In this document: in pieces, positions 18,938 to 27,045 of the stretch
How the letters are laid out: the number at the start of each line of letters is the position of its first letter
Numbering within the stretch: position 1 is the first letter of the stretch
Source: Neobacillus cucumis
Lineage (GTDB): Bacteria > Bacillota > Bacilli > Bacillales_B > DSM-18226
Reading direction: 5' to 3'
Assembly: GCF_023715505.1 (NCBI RefSeq)
Contig: NZ_JAMBOH010000003.1
Span: 310,001-374,000 of the forward strand
Length of the DNA: 64,000 nucleotides
Notes under the pieces: model-generated
What the model was told of the DNA's origin: nothing
What the model saw: the letters and a program-made list of their open reading frames with translations, nothing else
Databases searched by the model: none
Translations under genes and position numbers: made by a program

Positions 18938-20035
18938 ATGAAACAACGATTAGTTAAGCTTCAAACTTGGATGAAGGAAAATGAAATTGAAGTCAGCTTT
19001 CTAACATCTTCAGAAAATGTCTTTTATTTAAGCGGCTATTATACCGATCCGCATGAGAGACTGCTGGCACTTGCTGTATTCCAGGAAGAGGAGCCATTCT
19101 TGGTTTGCCCTTCAATGGAGGTGCCCGATGCAAAACGTTCTGGCTGGGAGCATGATATCATCGGCTACAGCGACATTGAAAATCCGTGGGAAATGATTCT
19201 AAACTCGATTAACAAAAGAATCCATCATGTTTTGAAGGCTGCGATTGAAAAAGAACATATGAACGTTGAACGTTACGAACGACTTTTAAGCTTGTTTCCA
19301 CATGCTTCGTTCGTATCTGCAGAAGAAAAATTACGTATGCTTCGCATGATTAAAGATGCACAGGAATTAAAAATCATTGAAGAAGCTTGTGTACTGGCTG
19401 ATTACGCTGTTCAGTTCGGTGTTAGTGAAATAAAGGAAGGAAAAACAGAACTCGATGTGCTTAATGCATTGGAGTACGCCCTTAAACAAAAGGGTGTGAC
19501 TGAAATGTCGTTTTCAACCATGGTTCTTACTGGTGCTAACGCAGCTTCTCCTCACGGTACACCAGGAGAAACTAAAATTAAGAAAGGCGACCTTGTTTTG
19601 TTCGATTTAGGGGTTGTGGTTGACCGTTATTGCTCTGATATTACGAGAACCGTTGCTTATGGAGATATTAACGATAAGCAAAAGGAAATCTATGATACGG
19701 TCTTAAAAGCCCAACTCGCTGCGATAAACGCAAGTAAGCCTGGTGTCAGCGCTGCAGAAGTGGACCTTACTGCCCGGCGAATTATTTCAAATGCCGGATA
19801 CGGAGAATTTTTCCCACATCGCTTAGGCCATGGTCTTGGGATTAGTGTTCATGAATATCCATCATTAACGGAGACAAACCCTTTAATAATTGAAGAGGGA
19901 ATGGTTTACACCATCGAACCGGGTATCTATGTACCAGAGGTTGCTGGCGTCCGAATTGAGGATGATGTATTTATCACTTCGGATGGAGCAAAAATACTAA
20001 CTAAGTTCCCAAAAGAACTGCAAATTATTAAATAA
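18938..20035 (+). CDS. Xaa-Pro dipeptidase / aminopeptidase P family peptidase
   Basis: 365 residues of peptidase family M24. An N-terminal creatinase-like domain (1-125) precedes the pita-bread domain. All five metal ligands are visible: Asp in LVLFDLGVV, Asp in YCSDITRTVAYG, His in GHGLGISVHEYPS, Glu in YTIEPGIYVP and Glu in VRIEDDVFIT. It should cleave peptide bonds involving proline, in peptide turnover; which exact substrate class (dipeptidase or aminopeptidase) is not decided here. Single gene in plus orientation, ATG 8-9 bases after a GGGGG stretch. Confidence 0.9.
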   Translation: MKQRLVKLQTWMKENEIEVSFLTSSENVFYLSGYYTDPHERLLALAVFQEEEPFLVCPSMEVPDAKRSGWEHDIIGYSDIENPWEMILNSINKRIHHVLKAAIEKEHMNVERYERLLSLFPHASFVSAEEKLRMLRMIKDAQELKIIEEACVLADYAVQFGVSEIKEGKTELDVLNALEYALKQKGVTEMSFSTMVLTGANAASPHGTPGETKIKKGDLVLFDLGVVVDRYCSDITRTVAYGDINDKQKEIYDTVLKAQLAAINASKPGVSAAEVDLTARRIISNAGYGEFFPHRLGHGLGISVHEYPSLTETNPLIIEEGMVYTIEPGIYVPEVAGVRIEDDVFITSDGAKILTKFPKELQIIK

Positions 20036-20053
20036 ATTTGGGACTTTTTTACA

Positions 20054-20082
20054 TTGAATTCCACCAAGATTTGATGTATTAT
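20054..20082 (+). promoter_or_regulatory. Sigma-A promoter of the 6S-like RNA
   Basis: TTGAAT (20054-20059), exactly 17 bases, TATTAT (20077-20082). Predicted start near 20089, which falls at the base of the terminal stem of the RNA that follows. Confidence 0.7.
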
Positions 20083-20088
20083 AACAAT

Positions 20089-20281
20089 ACAAGCTGCGTT
20101 GTACGTAATCATAATAAAGTTTTAACCTTTAAGCTGTAAAAGGGAGTTTAACTATCGAAGCCGAAATGACATGCCTCTGTCTATAAGACTTGGAGGACAC
20201 GCAGGAACGCTTCTGAGAACACCCACTTTGAGGAGTGGTGGTTTAAAACTTTCTTATATCTCTACGGCAAATGCGGCTACA
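20089..20281 (+). ncRNA. 6S-like regulatory RNA
   Basis: About 190 bases with no reading frame, its own promoter and a terminator. Pairing seen by eye: terminal stem AGCTGCGTT (20092-20100) with AATGCGGCT (20270-20278); a second stem AAAGTTTTAACC (20116-20127) with GGTTTAAAACTTT (20240-20252). A large central bubble follows, with a small hairpin on its 3' side (CCACT/AGTGG near 20222-20238). The apical arm has GAAGC (20157-20161) with GCTTC (20209-20213) and CCTC/GAGG. A rod with a large central bubble and this length is the architecture of 6S RNA, which binds RNA polymerase in stationary phase. Identification rests on structure, not a database match. Confidence 0.62.
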
Positions 20282-20290
20282 TAATTGCTT

Positions 20291-20325
20291 TAAAAAACCA
20301 GCTTTCTAGTGAAGCTGGTTTTCCT
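20291..20325 (+). terminator. Terminator of the 6S-like RNA unit
   Basis: AAAAACCAGCTT, 7-base loop, AAGCTGGTTTT then CCTATTT. Confidence 0.8.
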
Positions 20326-20330
20326 ATTTA

Positions 20331-20685
20331 GAAAAATGCGACCGCCTTGGTCAGCCCCGATATAGGGCGATTAGTCTTTGGCCAGCGAAAGCAAGGCGAA
20401 AGACTAGTCGCCCTTAAGGCGTACAAAAAGCTTTAGCTTTCTGTAGCCAAGCTAAAAATAAAAGACGAGCCGGCCGAAAGGTTGCTCTTTAACCTCTTGA
20501 ACGGATTGACCAGACGACTGCCCTGGGACTCTAGGATAAGACAGCCTCTGCAAGAAGGCGCTTTTTGCCTTCTTCAGGGGATGGCTAGACTTGGTCCCAA
20601 GGAGCCACAACTGGATAAGCTTGTGACCTCGAGGGGCTAGGCGCTGGAGCTGGACAATTCTCTAGGTAAAAACTTTTATACTTTC
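20331..20685 (+). repeat. Dispersed hairpin repeat, long copy (R5)
   Basis: Begins GAAAAATGCGACCGCCTTGG and ends GGCGCTGGAGCTGGACAATTC followed by the tail motif AAAAACTTTTATACTTT. Roughly 355 bases; closely related over its length to the copy at 52746-53112. The interior holds several hairpins (for example GAAGGCGC/GCCTTC near 20555-20575) but no credible reading frame. Confidence 0.85.
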
Positions 20686-20700
20686 ATACCTATGTAAAAT

Positions 20701-20720
20701 GAAGAGGCTGAGGCCTCTTC
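20701..20720 (-). terminator. Terminator of ald
   Basis: GAAGAGGC TGAG GCCTCTTC hairpin just before the ald stop on the genomic map; on the minus strand it is followed by ATTTTAC. Confidence 0.6.
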
Positions 20721-20722
20721 TT

Positions 20723-21844
20723 TTAATTTTGTTCCAGTAATTTCCTTGTATCAAAAGCACTCAAACCTTGTGCTTCTGCAACTGCTGGGTAAGTTACATA
20801 GCTTCCAAGGGTATTAACCCCTTTTAACAAAGCCTCATTTTCTATGCATGCTTTTTTATAGCCTTTATTTGCAATCTGGAGTGCATAAGGAACTGTTACA
20901 TTTGTTAGGGCGATGGTTGATGTCCTAGGGACAGCGCCAGGCATATTCGCAACAGCATAATGGACAACTCCGTGCTTCACATATGTTGGATGATCATGAG
21001 TTGTAATTCGGTCGGTTGTCTCAAAAATTCCTCCTTGGTCAATCGCTATATCGACGACAACACTTCCTTCTGTCATGGATCGAATCATTTCCTCTGTTAC
21101 GAGTTTGGGAGCTTTTGCTCCAGGGATTAGTACAGCACCAATGACTAAATCTGATTCTTTCACGGCTTCAGCAATATTTAAGGGATTAGACATGAGGGTC
21201 GTAACATCCGAACCAAAAATATCATCTAATTGACGGAGGCGATCTGGATTCACATCAATAATGGTGACTTTTGCTCCTAGTCCAATCGCCATTTTGGCCG
21301 CATTTGTACCGGCAACCCCGCCGCCTATTATGGTGACTTTTCCTCTTTGTACCCCAGGAACACCTGAAAGCAGGATCCCCTTACCCCCGTAGACCTTTTC
21401 TAGGAATTGTGCACCAATTTGCGGGGCCATCCTTCCAGCAACCTCACTCATGGGTGTAAGTAATGGCAGACTATGGTTAGCAAGTTGAACCGTTTCATAG
21501 GCAATACCAATTACTTTGTGGTCCATCAATGCTTTGGTTAGCTCCGGTTCAGGCGCAAGATGTAAATATGTAAATAATATTAACCCTTCACGGAAATATT
21601 GATATTCACTTGGGAGTGGTTCTTTTACCTTCATAACCATGTCCATAGACCAAGCCTCACTTGCTGTTTCCACGATTTGTGCCCCATGAGAGCGGTAATC
21701 TTCGTCTAAAAAGCCGGAGCCGAGTCCTGCACCTTTTTCTATCATTACTTCATGTCCATATTTTACGAGATTAACAACTCCTGACGGTGTCATGGCAATA
21801 CGATTTTCATTATTTTTTATCTCTTTCGGTACTCCAATCCGCAT
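20723..21844 (-). CDS. ald: Alanine dehydrogenase
   Basis: Interconverts L-alanine and pyruvate plus ammonia with NAD; used in alanine catabolism and important for sporulation in B. subtilis. 373 residues: N-terminal [17 protein letters not shown] with substrate-binding residues, [11 protein letters not shown], the Rossmann motif [18 protein letters not shown] with NPDRL after it, and [17 protein letters not shown] start at ATG 21844, with GGGGG 8 bases upstream; a TTG five codons earlier is in frame. A promoter-like TTACAT-16-TATAGT lies about 60 bases upstream. Confidence 0.95.
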   Translation of the reverse strand: MRIGVPKEIKNNENRIAMTPSGVVNLVKYGHEVMIEKGAGLGSGFLDEDYRSHGAQIVETASEAWSMDMVMKVKEPLPSEYQYFREGLILFTYLHLAPEPELTKALMDHKVIGIAYETVQLANHSLPLLTPMSEVAGRMAPQIGAQFLEKVYGGKGILLSGVPGVQRGKVTIIGGGVAGTNAAKMAIGLGAKVTIIDVNPDRLRQLDDIFGSDVTTLMSNPLNIAEAVKESDLVIGAVLIPGAKAPKLVTEEMIRSMTEGSVVVDIAIDQGGIFETTDRITTHDHPTYVKHGVVHYAVANMPGAVPRTSTIALTNVTVPYALQIANKGYKKACIENEALLKGVNTLGSYVTYPAVAEAQGLSAFDTRKLLEQN

Positions 21845-21989
21845 TGTGCTAACCCCCAAAGTTATTTAATCGTTGGAAAAAATAGATACTATACTATATC
21901 CTTATATGTAAAAAATGTAACCAAAATTATGAAATAGCATTTATTTTATTTGAATTAGGACCTCAAGGCTTAAAGTGGTTAAGAGCCTT

Positions 21990-22014
21990 GCCAGAAGGCA
22001 AAGCTCAGGCACAA
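21990..22014 (-). terminator. Terminator of the Gly/Phe-rich gene
   Basis: On the minus strand GAGCTTTGCC TTCT GGCAAGGCTC, a near-perfect stem. The T tail is weak (TTAACC). Confidence 0.5.
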
Positions 22015-22018
22015 TGAT

Positions 22019-22429
22019 TTAGTAAAAGTAAGGGTAAGGATAATAAGGATAAGCATATGGGTAGTAATATGGATAACCATAACCATAGGCAAATGGGGCA
22101 GTTAATAATGCACCTGCTGCCAAGCCTCCTAAAAACGGCAGCCCGAAACCTCCAAATCCCCAGCCCCAAGGTCTACCAAAGCCGAAACCGAATGGTCTGC
22201 CAAAACCAAAGCCGAATGGACGGCCAAAACCGAATCCGAACGGGCGACCAAACCCGAACCCGAATGGGCGGCCAAACCCGAACCCGAATGGGCGGCCAAA
22301 CCCGAACCCGAATGGGCGGCCAAACCCGAACCCGAATGGGCGGCCAAAATGACCGAAGCCGCCAAAATGACCGAACCCATGGTGAAGTCTTTCATCTCCC
22401 GTATTTATTCCATACATTTCAGTTGTCAT
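22019..22429 (-). CDS. Gly/Phe-rich repeat protein, possible spore-surface protein
   Basis: 136 residues of extreme composition. After a normal-looking start (MTTEMYGINTGDERLHHGFG) comes seven copies of GRPFGFGF, one GRPWGWGF, a short hydrophobic stretch LPFLGGLAAGALLTAPFAYG and a Tyr/Pro-rich tail (YYYPYAYPYYPYPYFY). No domain is recognised. Low-complexity Gly/aromatic proteins in Bacilli are often coat or surface components, so that is a guess. The ATG follows GAGGAG. A shorter paralogue lies just upstream (22478-22708), so the pair probably arose by duplication. Confidence 0.75.
   Translation of the reverse strand: MTTEMYGINTGDERLHHGFGHFGGFGHFGRPFGFGFGRPFGFGFGRPFGFGFGRPFGFGFGRPFGFGFGRPFGFGFGRPFGFGFGRPWGWGFGGFGLPFLGGLAAGALLTAPFAYGYGYPYYYPYAYPYYPYPYFY
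22178..22348. repeat. 24-base tandem repeat coding GRPFGFGF
   Basis: Seven consecutive 24-base units inside the Gly/Phe-rich gene. The central four are identical at DNA level, the outer ones diverged, so copy number is probably still changing by slippage or unequal exchange. Confidence 0.9.
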
Positions 22430-22477
22430 TATTCTTTCTCCTCTTTAGCTAGTTTTTTAACCCTGTTTTTTTTTTTT

Positions 22478-22708
22478 TTAAACAAAGAATGGGAAGCCTC
22501 CGAAGAATGGAACACCAAAGCCAAAGCCGAAAGGTACTCCAAAGCCAAAGCCAAATGGCGGTCCAAAGAATGGACGACCAAATCCCCAGCCCCAAGGTCT
22601 GCCCCAGCCAAAGCCACCCCACAAACGTGAATCTTGATTTCCATGTTGAGGGATTTGTTCAAACTGCATATAATTTGGGGCAGAAGCCATATACATTTGA
22701 TTATTCAT
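22478..22708 (-). CDS. Gly/Phe-rich low-complexity protein, paralogue
   Basis: 76 residues. The N-terminal 28 (MNNQMYMASAPNYMQFEQIP) are ordinary; the rest is GWGRPWGWGFGRPFFGPP followed by GFGFGVPF repeats. It shares the aromatic-glycine pattern with the neighbour downstream but uses GVPF instead of GRPF. A strong GAGGAGG lies 7 bases before the ATG. The gene ends at a run of 14 A on its own strand (22466-22479). Function unknown; probable structural or surface protein. Confidence 0.72.
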   Translation of the reverse strand: MNNQMYMASAPNYMQFEQIPQHGNQDSRLWGGFGWGRPWGWGFGRPFFGPPFGFGFGVPFGFGFGVPFFGGFPFFV

Positions 22709-22846
22709 ATTTTTCCTCCTCTTTTTATAGTTGACACACTAAAGAATATGCATGTTTATTTATAAACTCTTGGGTAAATGCCCTTTACTTCTGAATTTTC
22801 AAGGACATATGACTAGTACTATTCCTAGGACTAGAATCCAATAGAA

Positions 22847-22872
22847 AAAGCTGCCTAATATTAGACAGCTTA
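22847..22872 (-). terminator. Terminator of the 51-residue gene
   Basis: On the minus strand AAGCTGTCTAATATTAGGCAGCTT followed by TTTC. Confidence 0.65.
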
Positions 22873-22892
22873 TCCCTAATTAAAATTCTAGT

Positions 22893-23048
22893 TTATTCCT
22901 CTACAGCTGAAAAATCACTGCTGTCTGCAAGTGCCGTTCCTTCCCCTATAAAGCCGGTATTATAGGAGTTCAATATCTGCTGGCTTACCTCCATTGTTCC
23001 TTTTTCATCAAATTCAAACGTATACTTATTCTTTGATTCTCTTTCCAT
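22893..23048 (-). CDS. Small acidic protein, function unknown
   Basis: 51 residues read from ATG 23048: MERESKNKYTFEFDEKG, then VSQQILNSYNTGFIGEG and a serine/acidic tail ending SAVEE. GGGGG lies about 10 bases upstream; another in-frame ATG three codons earlier is almost on top of it. A terminator follows directly, which supports a small independent gene. I do not recognise the family. It lies divergent to the universal-stress gene. Confidence 0.6.
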   Translation of the reverse strand: MERESKNKYTFEFDEKGTMEVSQQILNSYNTGFIGEGTALADSSDFSAVEE

Positions 23049-23153
23049 CACTTTCATGCCCCCTTTGGATATGTTACTTCATTTATTGTTCGAAAAATTG
23101 AAACAATTATTCATTGTTAAATATTGTATAATCAAGGTGAGGAGATGATAATC

Positions 23154-23604
23154 ATGGGACTTAAATATCGAAATATTTTAGTCGCTATTGATGGGTCAAA
23201 GGAAGCAGATTGGGCATTTCAAAAAGGGATAGAAATTGCCAAACGAAATGGTGCACGTATGATATTAGTACATGTAATCGATACAAGGTCGTTTGCCTTA
23301 ATTGAAGCATATGATACCGCTATTGGCGATCAAGCAGAAAAGCAGGCAAAGGAACTGCTCGAAAAATCAACAACAAGCTGTTGAAGCAGGAATAACAAAC
23401 GTTCAATATGAGATTGAATACGGCTCCCCTAAAATATGTATTCCTAGAGATATAGCCAAAAAACATCATGTTGATTTAATCCTCTGTGGGGCTACCGGTA
23501 TGAATATGGTTGAAAGGTTCATTATTGGAAGTGTTTCTGAACATATCACTCGCTACGCTCCTTGTGATGTTCTTGTCGTTCGAACAATAAAACATGCAGA
23601 ATAA
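23154..23604 (+). pseudogene. Universal stress protein (UspA family), frameshifted
   Basis: Two overlapping frames together make one UspA protein of about 150 residues. The first (MGLKYRNILVAIDGSKEADWA ... KQAKELLEK) ends at a TGA near 23383. The second continues with QQQAVEAGITNVQYEIEYGSP, then LILCGATGMNMVERFIIGSVSEHI, holding the ATP-binding G-x2-G-x9-G-S motif region. Removing one A from the five-A run just after CTCG (near 23361-23365) joins them. So this is either a recent one-base insertion in a homopolymer or a sequencing error. The start follows GAGGAG. A TATAAT box lies at 23127-23132. Confidence 0.8.
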
Positions 23605-23618
23605 CCATATAGACTATT

Positions 23619-23648
23619 AAAGCACGGAGCTAATTGCCCCGTGCTTTT
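23619..23648 (+). terminator. Terminator after the universal-stress gene
   Basis: AAAGCACGG, loop, CCGTGCTTTT. Confidence 0.75.
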
Positions 23649-23718
23649 CGTTTAAAATTTCATATATTATCGTGAATGATCACTCTATCTATAGTACAAT
23701 AAGAACAATTATCTTAAG

Positions 23719-23735
23719 ATGGTGCCTGACACCAT
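23719..23735. repeat. Inverted motif ATGGTGCCTGACACCAT
   Basis: Six-base arms ATGGTG/CACCAT around CCTGA. GGTGTCAGGCACC-type motifs recur in many Firmicute genomes as short dispersed palindromes; only one copy was found here. Function unknown. Confidence 0.4.
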
Positions 23736-23773
23736 TTCTACTGTATACAAATTGAAATATAGGAGGCAGACAC

Positions 23774-24088
23774 ATGATGGATCATTTTTATTTTGATGAA
23801 CGGCTTGGGATCCATGTGCCGGATCTAGGGCTTGAGTGGGATGAATATAGCAAGGAAACGCAGCAGTATATTTTACTCCATTGGGAACAGATTCGCGGAT
23901 CTATTCCAGATCGAATTGCGGAACTTGAGCAGGAAATAAACCTTAAACAAGATAAACTCTCAGATGAAAGTGACTTTCCTCGTTCTTGTAGGTTGAATAC
24001 GGAAATAGCTGAACTGGCTTCGATTATCAATGATTTATGGCTGTGGTACCGTGCAAATCAAACCGTTTCTACAAAGGTCCATCAATAA
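23774..24088 (+). CDS. Hypothetical protein with a coiled-coil segment
   Basis: 104 residues, acidic. The N-terminus reads MMDHFYFDERLGIHVPDLGL; residues about 43-62 (IPDRIAELEQEINLKQDKL) look like a short coiled coil, followed by a helix with IAELASIINDLWLWYR. The ATG is 7 bases after AGGAGG, and a terminator follows, so it is a real single-gene unit. No family recognised. Confidence 0.7.
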   Translation: MMDHFYFDERLGIHVPDLGLEWDEYSKETQQYILLHWEQIRGSIPDRIAELEQEINLKQDKLSDESDFPRSCRLNTEIAELASIINDLWLWYRANQTVSTKVHQ

Positions 24089-24095
24089 ACAATAA

Positions 24096-24119
24096 AACTC
24101 CCTCTGTCAGGGAGTTTTT
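24096..24119. terminator. Bidirectional terminator between hypothetical gene and moaB
   Basis: AAACTCCCT, 5-base loop, AGGGAGTTTTT. Confidence 0.85.
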
Positions 24120-24123
24120 CTAT

Positions 24124-24636
24124 TTATAGGTCTTTTTTTATCTCTCTGACCACATGCCCAATCTCAGGCAGGATTAATTTACTCATGGCCAATTTCACCG
24201 CACCAGTAGAGCCCGGAGTAGAAAATACCGCTTTGTCTTTAACTACACCTGCTATGGCTCTGGATAGGATAGCTGCGGAACCGATATCCTCTTGGTAACT
24301 CAGCATGCGAAATAATTCCCCAAAGCCGACAATTTCTTTCTCTAGCAGACCGTCAACGGTTTCAATCGTTACATCCCGCTTGGCAATCCCGGTCCCGCCA
24401 TTAGTCAAAATAACATCAATATCCTCTCTGTCACAGCCTTTAAGAATTTCGGCCTGAATCGGAGCCGTTTCATCTTTTACAATACAATAATCAACAATTT
24501 TATGCCCTGCACCTTCAAGCATCTCCATCATTAGCTTGCCGCTTTTGTCTGTTTCCTGATTTCTAGTGTCACTGACAGTAATGATCTTACATCTTACTGC
24601 CTTCGGCGCTTCCTTTTTATGTTCTTCGCTACTCAT
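24124..24636 (-). CDS. moaB: Molybdenum cofactor biosynthesis protein B
   Basis: Adenylates molybdopterin or acts in a related step of molybdenum-cofactor synthesis. 170 residues of the MoaB/Mog family with TVSDTRN near the N-terminus, the binding motif TNGGTGIAKRDVT and FSTPGSTGAVKLAM. It overlaps the EcsC-domain gene by 8 bases, with GAGGAG inside that gene's end, so they share a transcript. No other molybdopterin genes are in the window. Confidence 0.92.
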   Translation of the reverse strand: MSSEEHKKEAPKAVRCKIITVSDTRNQETDKSGKLMMEMLEGAGHKIVDYCIVKDETAPIQAEILKGCDREDIDVILTNGGTGIAKRDVTIETVDGLLEKEIVGFGELFRMLSYQEDIGSAAILSRAIAGVVKDKAVFSTPGSTGAVKLAMSKLILPEIGHVVREIKKDL

Positions 24637-25474
24637 CGTATGACTCCTCTTTTTCCTTTAGATATCGCAATTGATAGTACTTATGGGCAAAATCGGTTAC
24701 TTTCCGGGTTAATTGATAATTCGTCCCAGCCCCAATGGCCATACTGACAAGTGGTATACCTTGAATTGCCCGTTTTCGGAACAGCATAATCACCATTGCT
24801 TTAAATAGCTGCTGAACCGGCCGCTCTAACCAGGTAATATCAGTAATTTTCTCATTTCCCTCATAGAAATATAACTCTTCATGTGCCTCTAGTTCTGCCA
24901 TTAAGGAAGCCCAGCCTTCTTTTTGGATTCTTGGCGGCAATGTGGCGGTATGGAATACTTTTAAAGAAGTCATCATTTCAAATGGAGTATTCACCTCAAA
25001 TCCATAGGTCATAGCAATCAATTGAACCACCCGTAAATTTATTACTGCCATTGCAGGAATATCTGCCCCTAACAGAAGTGTACCTCCCGTCCCAGAGAGT
25101 CCGCCTTGGGCAAAGGAATAGAGGCGATGCTTGGCAATTTGCTGCTCCGCTATGTATTGCAATTGGTCAATATCCAACTGTCGTAAGTCCGCGATTTTCT
25201 CAATATCTTTTTTGAAGATTCTGCCTGATGTAAGGATTCTTTCCTTTGCATCCATTTGAAACTGTGACCCTTGTATAATACTGTGTAAATGAAATAACCA
25301 ACCGTCAATCAAGTAGAAAAACTGCCTTTGAACTTTTTCTGGCAATAAGGAAAAAGAACGTTCCAAATACTTTTCATATAGTAATTGAAAATCATTTGCT
25401 TCGTAATTTAATAAGTTATTTTCCCATGAGCGTATTTCATTTAACACTACTGTTTCACGGTCTGTCAATGGCAA
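24629..25474 (-). CDS. EcsC-family protein
   Basis: 281 residues matching the EcsC family: a helical N-terminus, then QGGLSGTGGTLLLGADIPAM and NLRVVQLIAMTYGFE, the typical hydrophobic core, and a C-terminal segment GIPLVSMAIGAGTNYQLT. The family is named for the third gene of the Ecs transporter operon, but its biochemical role is not known. Start is TTG at 25474, 7 bases after GGAGGG. First gene of a two-gene unit with moaB, downstream of ackA but separated by a terminator. Confidence 0.82.
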   Translation of the reverse strand: MPLTDRETVVLNEIRSWENNLLNYEANDFQLLYEKYLERSFSLLPEKVQRQFFYLIDGWLFHLHSIIQGSQFQMDAKERILTSGRIFKKDIEKIADLRQLDIDQLQYIAEQQIAKHRLYSFAQGGLSGTGGTLLLGADIPAMAVINLRVVQLIAMTYGFEVNTPFEMMTSLKVFHTATLPPRIQKEGWASLMAELEAHEELYFYEGNEKITDITWLERPVQQLFKAMVIMLFRKRAIQGIPLVSMAIGAGTNYQLTRKVTDFAHKYYQLRYLKEKEESYDE

Positions 25475-25537
25475 TGGTAATCCCTCCTGCTCATTGTTTC
25501 TTTTTCCAGTATATCACATCAAAACAGGACTGAAAAA

Positions 25538-25573
25538 AGGCAAAAGCCGTTAACAACAGCTTTTGCCTTTTTC
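25538..25573 (-). terminator. Terminator of ackA
   Basis: AAGGCAAAAGC / GCTTTTGCCTT with a 10-base loop, followed on the minus strand by TTTCAG and on the plus strand by TTTC. Confidence 0.8.
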
Positions 25574-25609
25574 TAATTTCTTAGTTCAATAAAAAACTAA
25601 TTTTTAACC

Positions 25610-26797
25610 TTATTGAGCTAAACGAACCACATCACGGGCAATCATAACCTCTTCATTTGTAGGTATAATTATTACTTTAACTGGTGAATGAGGATAGTTG
25701 ATAAATGCTTCTTCGCCTCTTACCTTATTTAAAGCAGGATCCCAATAAACGCCCATAAATTCTAATCCTTTTAAAATACGTTCTCTAATCGGGTCACTAT
25801 TTTCACCAATACCGGCAGTGAAAATAATCGCATCTACGCCACACATACGAGCAGCATAAGAACCGATATATTTATGAATACGATTTGCAAACACATCCAA
25901 TGCTAGCTCTGCACGCTCATTTCCTTTGTTAGCTTCACCAATAATATCCCGAAGATCACTTGAAAAACCAGAAACAGCTAACATACCACTCTTTTTATTT
26001 AACACTTCAAGCACTTCTTCAGCTGTTTGATTCGTTTTCTCCATGATATAAGGAATAAGCGCTGGGTCAATGTTCCCTGAACGGGTACCCATGGTTACAC
26101 CTGCCAGCGGTGTAAATCCCATAGATGTGTCAATGGACTTGCCGCCTTCAATCGCAGCAATACTTGCTCCATTTCCTAGGTGACAGGAGAGTAAACGAAG
26201 CTGTTCAATCGGGCGGCCTAATAATTCTGCTGCACGTTGGGATACATATTTATGGCTTGTGCCATGAAAACCGTATTTACGGATGCCATATTTTTTATAG
26301 TATTCGTACGGCAAGCTATATAGGAAAGAGCTCTCAGGCATTGTTTGATGAAATGCTGTATCGAACACTGCAACTGCCGGTACATTAGGCAGAACTTGTT
26401 TGAATGCTTTAATACCAGTGGCATTTGCCGGATTATGCAATGGAGCTAATTCTGATAATTCTTCAATTTTAGCTAAAACTTCATCAGTAATTACAGCTGA
26501 ATCGTTAAAAGTTTCTCCTCCGTGCACAACACGATGGCCAATTCCTTCAATTTCGTTGAGAGACTTGATAATCCCCAGTGTAGTTAATTTATCTAACAGC
26601 ATTTTAACAGCTACTTCATGATCTGGAATATCAATGATTTCCTGAATTTTTTCGCCATTAGCCGTAATATTAAAAATCGAATCATTTAGGCCTATTCTTT
26701 CAATAAGTCCTTTCGTGATTACTTCTTCGCTCGGCATTTCAAATAACTGAAATTTCAACGAAGAACTTCCTGCATTGATTGCAATAACTTTTGCCAT
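25610..26797 (-). CDS. ackA: Acetate kinase
   Basis: Makes ATP and acetate from acetyl phosphate and ADP during overflow metabolism. 395 residues, with the family's motifs: [16 protein letters not shown] at the N-terminus, [30 protein letters not shown] with the catalytic arginine, and [11 protein letters not shown]. The ATG follows AAGGAG. A promoter and a perfect cre site lie about 100-160 bases upstream, so CcpA should activate it when sugar is plentiful, as in B. subtilis. Confidence 0.97.
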   Translation of the reverse strand: MAKVIAINAGSSSLKFQLFEMPSEEVITKGLIERIGLNDSIFNITANGEKIQEIIDIPDHEVAVKMLLDKLTTLGIIKSLNEIEGIGHRVVHGGETFNDSAVITDEVLAKIEELSELAPLHNPANATGIKAFKQVLPNVPAVAVFDTAFHQTMPESSFLYSLPYEYYKKYGIRKYGFHGTSHKYVSQRAAELLGRPIEQLRLLSCHLGNGASIAAIEGGKSIDTSMGFTPLAGVTMGTRSGNIDPALIPYIMEKTNQTAEEVLEVLNKKSGMLAVSGFSSDLRDIIGEANKGNERAELALDVFANRIHKYIGSYAARMCGVDAIIFTAGIGENSDPIRERILKGLEFMGVYWDPALNKVRGEEAFINYPHSPVKVIIIPTNEEVMIARDVVRLAQ

Positions 26798-26900
26798 TTA
26801 GAACGCTCCTTTTATATAACAACATCGACTTGTAATTATTTATGTTTTAATACACCTTTATTTTGTGCAAACCGACCCTGTTTATCTCCCTCAATTTTTC

Positions 26901-26956
26901 ATTTAATCATTGTAGATAGGACATTTCAAGGAATAATTAATATGATACCGATTACA
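26901..26956 (-). promoter_or_regulatory. ackA promoter with cre site in activating position
   Basis: On the minus strand TTGAAA (26924-26929), 17 bases, TTAAAT (26901-26906). Upstream, TGTAATCGGTATCA (26943-26956, minus strand) matches every position of the cre consensus TGWAANCGNTNWCA. Its centre lies near -56, the position at which CcpA is known to activate ackA in B. subtilis. Confidence 0.72.
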
Positions 26957-27010
26957 TTACAAATGTTCATATATTCACAAATTTCTTAATTCGAATAAAA
27001 ACAAAATAAA

Positions 27011-27045
27011 GGATAAAATAGGGTATCTCCCCTATTTTATCCTTT
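27011..27045. terminator. Terminator of ytxK
   Basis: GGATAAAATAGGG / CCCTATTTTATCC with a short loop, overlapping the end of ytxK. Confidence 0.85.

Noticed and set aside
22178..22348. CRISPR-like array of 24-base repeats
   Set aside because: No spacers; the units are contiguous and encode a peptide repeat in frame.
22057..22452. Plus-strand frame with RMGGQTRT repeats
   Set aside because: It is the antisense shadow of the Gly/Phe-rich gene; no ribosome site.
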